DNA of 8,797 nt, taken from an uncultured Subdoligranulum sp. GTDB taxonomy: Bacteria; Bacillota_A; Clostridia; Oscillospirales; Ruminococcaceae. The notes beneath the pieces are model-generated. The model did not search any database. It saw only the letters and a list, made by a program, of their open reading frames with translations, and was not told the DNA's origin. The stretch is taken from assembly GCF_937890665.1 (NCBI RefSeq), contig NZ_CALADU010000171.1:1-8797 (forward strand). Reading direction: 5' to 3'. Positions 6,977-8,797 of this stretch are shown here, one piece after another. How positions within the stretch are numbered: position 1 is the stretch's first letter; the number at the start of each line of letters is the position of its first letter. The position numbers were made by a program, and so were the translations under genes.

Positions 6977-8290
6977 ATGCATTGTAACGTCATTGGGGCC
7001 GGTCTGGCCGGGTGCGAAGCCGCGCTTTGGCTGGCCGACGCCGGGGTGCAGGTGGACCTGTACGAGCAAAAACCCGGTAAGTTTTCCCCTGCCCACAAGA
7101 GCGCGGGCTTTGCCGAGCTGATCTGCTCCAACTCCCTGAAAGCCGAACGGCCCGACTCGGCCTCCGGCCTGCTCAAGCTGGAGATGCGCGCCATGGGCAG
7201 TCATCTGCTGCCCGCCGCCGAGACCGCCCGGGTCGCCGCCGGCGGGGCGCTGGCTGTGGACCGGGATGTTTTCTCGGCCGCCGTCACCGCTCAGGTGGAA
7301 GGTCATCCGGGCATCACCATCCACCGGGAGGAAGTCACCGCGCTGGACGAGAGCGCCCCGGTGCTGGTGGCTTCGGGTCCCCTGACCGAGGGGGCACTGG
7401 CCGACGCCATCGCCGCGTTGACCGGCGACCACCGGCTCAGTTTCTATGATGCGGTGGCGCCCATCGTCACGGCGGAAAGCCTCGACTACGACAAGGTGTT
7501 TGCCGCCTCCCGCTATGGCCGCGGCGAAGCCGACTACTTAAACTGTCCCTTTAATAAGGAAGAATACGAGGCCTTCCACGCGGCCCTCATCGCCGCCGAG
7601 CGGGCGCCCCTCCACGATTTTGACGGGGACCTGACGGTGTATGAAGGCTGCATGCCCATCGAGGTCATGGCCGCCCGGGGCGCCGACACCATCCGGTTCG
7701 GCCCCCTGCGCCCGGTGGGGCTGCGGGATCCCCGCACCGGTCACCGTCCCTGGGCCAACGTCCAGCTCCGGGCCGAAAACACCGACCGGACGCTCTACAA
7801 TCTGGTGGGCTTCCAGACCAACCTGAAGTGGGGCGAACAGAAGCGGGTCTTTTCGATGATCCCGGGGCTGGAACACGCCGAGTTTGTCCGCTACGGTGTC
7901 ATGCACCGCAACACCTTTTTGGACAGCCCGCAGGTGCTGACGGCCCAGCAATATCTCAAAGAACATCCCAACGTCTTTTTCGCCGGGCAGATCACCGGCT
8001 TTGAAGGCTATATGGAGAGCGCGGCCAGCGGGCTTTTGGCCGCACGGCAGATTCTGGCCCGGCTGCAGGGCCGCCAACTGCCGCCGCCCCCGCCCCAGAC
8101 GATGTGCGGGGCGCTGCTTTCCTACATCACCACCCCCAACAAGAATTTCCAGCCGATGGGCGCGAATATGGGCATTCTGCCCCGCACGCCGGACATCGAC
8201 GCCATCCGCGATAAGCGGGAACGCTATGCCGCCCTTTCCGAGACGGCGCAAAAGGCCATGCAAGCATGGGTACAGGAGGACGTACAATGA
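6977..8290 (+). CDS. trmFO: TrmFO, folate/FAD-dependent tRNA (uracil-54-C5)-methyltransferase
   Basis: The enzyme makes m5U54 in the T-loop of tRNA, taking carbon from 5,10-methylenetetrahydrofolate and reducing it through FAD and NAD(P)H. The 437 residues match the family. The FAD dinucleotide-binding motif VIGAGLAGCEAA is at residues 5-16. Conserved family segments include ELICSNSLKAE (47-57), the SFYDAVAPIV stretch (155-164), YLNCPFNKEEY (187-197), YEGCMPIE (222-229), FGPLRPVGL (241-249), NLVGFQTNLKWGEQKRVF (275-292) and the second FAD region FFAGQITGFEGYMESAASG (334-352). C50 and C225 match the two catalytically important cysteines of the B. subtilis enzyme (C53 and C226), aligned by motif. 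A run of five prolines (369-373) precedes the C-terminal part. The gene follows topA as in B. subtilis (topA-gid). Its TGA stop overlaps the plsX start by four bases (ATGA). Confidence 0.98.
   Translation: MHCNVIGAGLAGCEAALWLADAGVQVDLYEQKPGKFSPAHKSAGFAELICSNSLKAERPDSASGLLKLEMRAMGSHLLPAAETARVAAGGALAVDRDVFSAAVTAQVEGHPGITIHREEVTALDESAPVLVASGPLTEGALADAIAALTGDHRLSFYDAVAPIVTAESLDYDKVFAASRYGRGEADYLNCPFNKEEYEAFHAALIAAERAPLHDFDGDLTVYEGCMPIEVMAARGADTIRFGPLRPVGLRDPRTGHRPWANVQLRAENTDRTLYNLVGFQTNLKWGEQKRVFSMIPGLEHAEFVRYGVMHRNTFLDSPQVLTAQQYLKEHPNVFFAGQITGFEGYMESAASGLLAARQILARLQGRQLPPPPPQTMCGALLSYITTPNKNFQPMGANMGILPRTPDIDAIRDKRERYAALSETAQKAMQAWVQEDVQ
8274..8279 (+). promoter_or_regulatory. Shine-Dalgarno of plsX, inside the end of trmFO
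   Basis: AGGAGG lies within the last codons of trmFO, seven bases before the plsX ATG at 8287. With the ATGA overlap this supports coupled translation of the two genes and confirms the plsX start. Confidence 0.85.
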
Positions 8291-8797
8291 AAATTCTCAT
8301 CGATGCCATGGGCGGTGACAACGCACCGCTGTGTGTGCTGCAAGGCGCGGCGCAGGCCGCGGCGGAATTTGGCGACGGCATGACGCTGGCGCTGCTGGGG
8401 GATGAGCAGGCCCTGCGGGACTGCGCGGCCCAGAATAAGATCGATTTGACCCCCTTCGAGATCATTCCCTGCTCCGAAGTGGTGGACATGCACGACGATC
8501 CCGTCAAGGCAGCCCGCCACAAGACCGATTCCAGCATGATCAAGGGCTTGACCATGCTGAAAAACGGTGAGGGCGATGCCTTTGTTTCCGCCGGTTCCAC
8601 CGGTGCGCTCCATGTGGGCACCAGCCTGATCGTCCGCACCCTCAAGGGCATCAAGCGGCCCGCGCTGGCCACCCCCATGCCCGGTGCCAAGCAGAATTTC
8701 CTGCTGCTGGACTGCGGCGCCAATGCCGAGTGCCGCCCCGATATGCTCAACGCCTTCGGCACCATGGGCAGCGTCTATGCCGAGAAGGTCATGGGCC
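8287..8797 (+). CDS. plsX: PlsX, phosphate acyltransferase, 3' end outside the window
   Basis: The first 170 residues are present; the family is about 330 long, so roughly half is missing beyond the right edge. PlsX turns acyl-ACP and phosphate into acyl-phosphate, the acyl donor that PlsY uses for the first step of phosphatidic acid synthesis. It is a soluble enzyme that sits on the membrane surface. Motifs visible are ILIDAMGGDNAP (3-14), DAFVSAGSTGAL (97-108), RTLKGIKRPALA (117-128) and LLLDCGANAECRP (140-152), followed by a family-typical GTMGSVYAEKVMG. The reading frame is intact to the last base. It begins inside the trmFO stop codon. In related Clostridia plsX is often followed by acpP and rnc, which would be expected just outside this window. 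Confidence 0.96.
   Translation, partial: MKILIDAMGGDNAPLCVLQGAAQAAAEFGDGMTLALLGDEQALRDCAAQNKIDLTPFEIIPCSEVVDMHDDPVKAARHKTDSSMIKGLTMLKNGEGDAFVSAGSTGALHVGTSLIVRTLKGIKRPALATPMPGAKQNFLLLDCGANAECRPDMLNAFGTMGSVYAEKVMG

Noticed and set aside
4823..7432. An 869-codon open frame on the minus strand opposite topA and the start of trmFO.
   Set aside because: It runs exactly antisense to well-conserved genes with all motifs intact, and its composition (rich in Gly, His, Gln, Val) is what GC-rich third positions give on the opposite strand. It shows no recognisable domain.
1..8797. Search by eye for tRNA, rRNA, CRISPR repeats, insertion sequences, attachment sites and riboswitches.
   Set aside because: None was recognised. 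The genes fill nearly the whole window and the gaps are at most 42 nt.

Overview
The window suggests a GC-rich member of the Clostridia, most likely an Oscillospiraceae/Ruminococcaceae gut bacterium of the Faecalibacterium, Gemmiger or Subdoligranulum type. This rests on three things: the dprA-topA-trmFO gene order typical of Firmicutes, a CotH protein carrying a chitobiase-type domain, and about 60% or higher GC in the housekeeping genes. The genus is an inference and was not tested.

All eight genes lie on the + strand and are tightly packed; the largest gap is 42 nt. Two genes are cut by the window edges: the CotH protein at the left and plsX at the right. No tRNA, rRNA, CRISPR array, insertion sequence or integrase is visible. 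No stretch longer than 300 bases lacks a gene.

Region 1 (1-2931) is an accessory three-gene module. It holds a CotH-type secreted kinase-fold protein, a DUF4956 membrane protein, and a VTC-domain polyphosphate polymerase-like protein that overlaps the DUF4956 gene by one base (TAATG). The likely picture is that a cytoplasmic VTC domain works with the DUF4956 membrane protein, while CotH acts outside the cell. The substrate and purpose of the set are not established. The body of the CotH gene (about 111-1580) is clearly AT-richer than its own first 110 bases and than everything downstream, which suggests a recombined or foreign allele.

Region 2 (2951-8797) is housekeeping: a TrmH/SpoU-family RNA methyltransferase, DprA (ssDNA/RecA loader), TopA (DNA topoisomerase I with three zinc ribbons), TrmFO (folate/FAD-dependent tRNA m5U54 methyltransferase) and the first half of PlsX (phospholipid synthesis). 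Spacings of 3 to 42 nt, an ATGA overlap between trmFO and plsX, and the absence of a convincing terminator suggest co-transcription. One GC-rich hairpin without a T-tract lies between topA and trmFO.

The most interesting part is the CotH-DUF4956-VTC set: a possible split membrane polyphosphate machine paired with a divergent extracellular kinase-fold protein.
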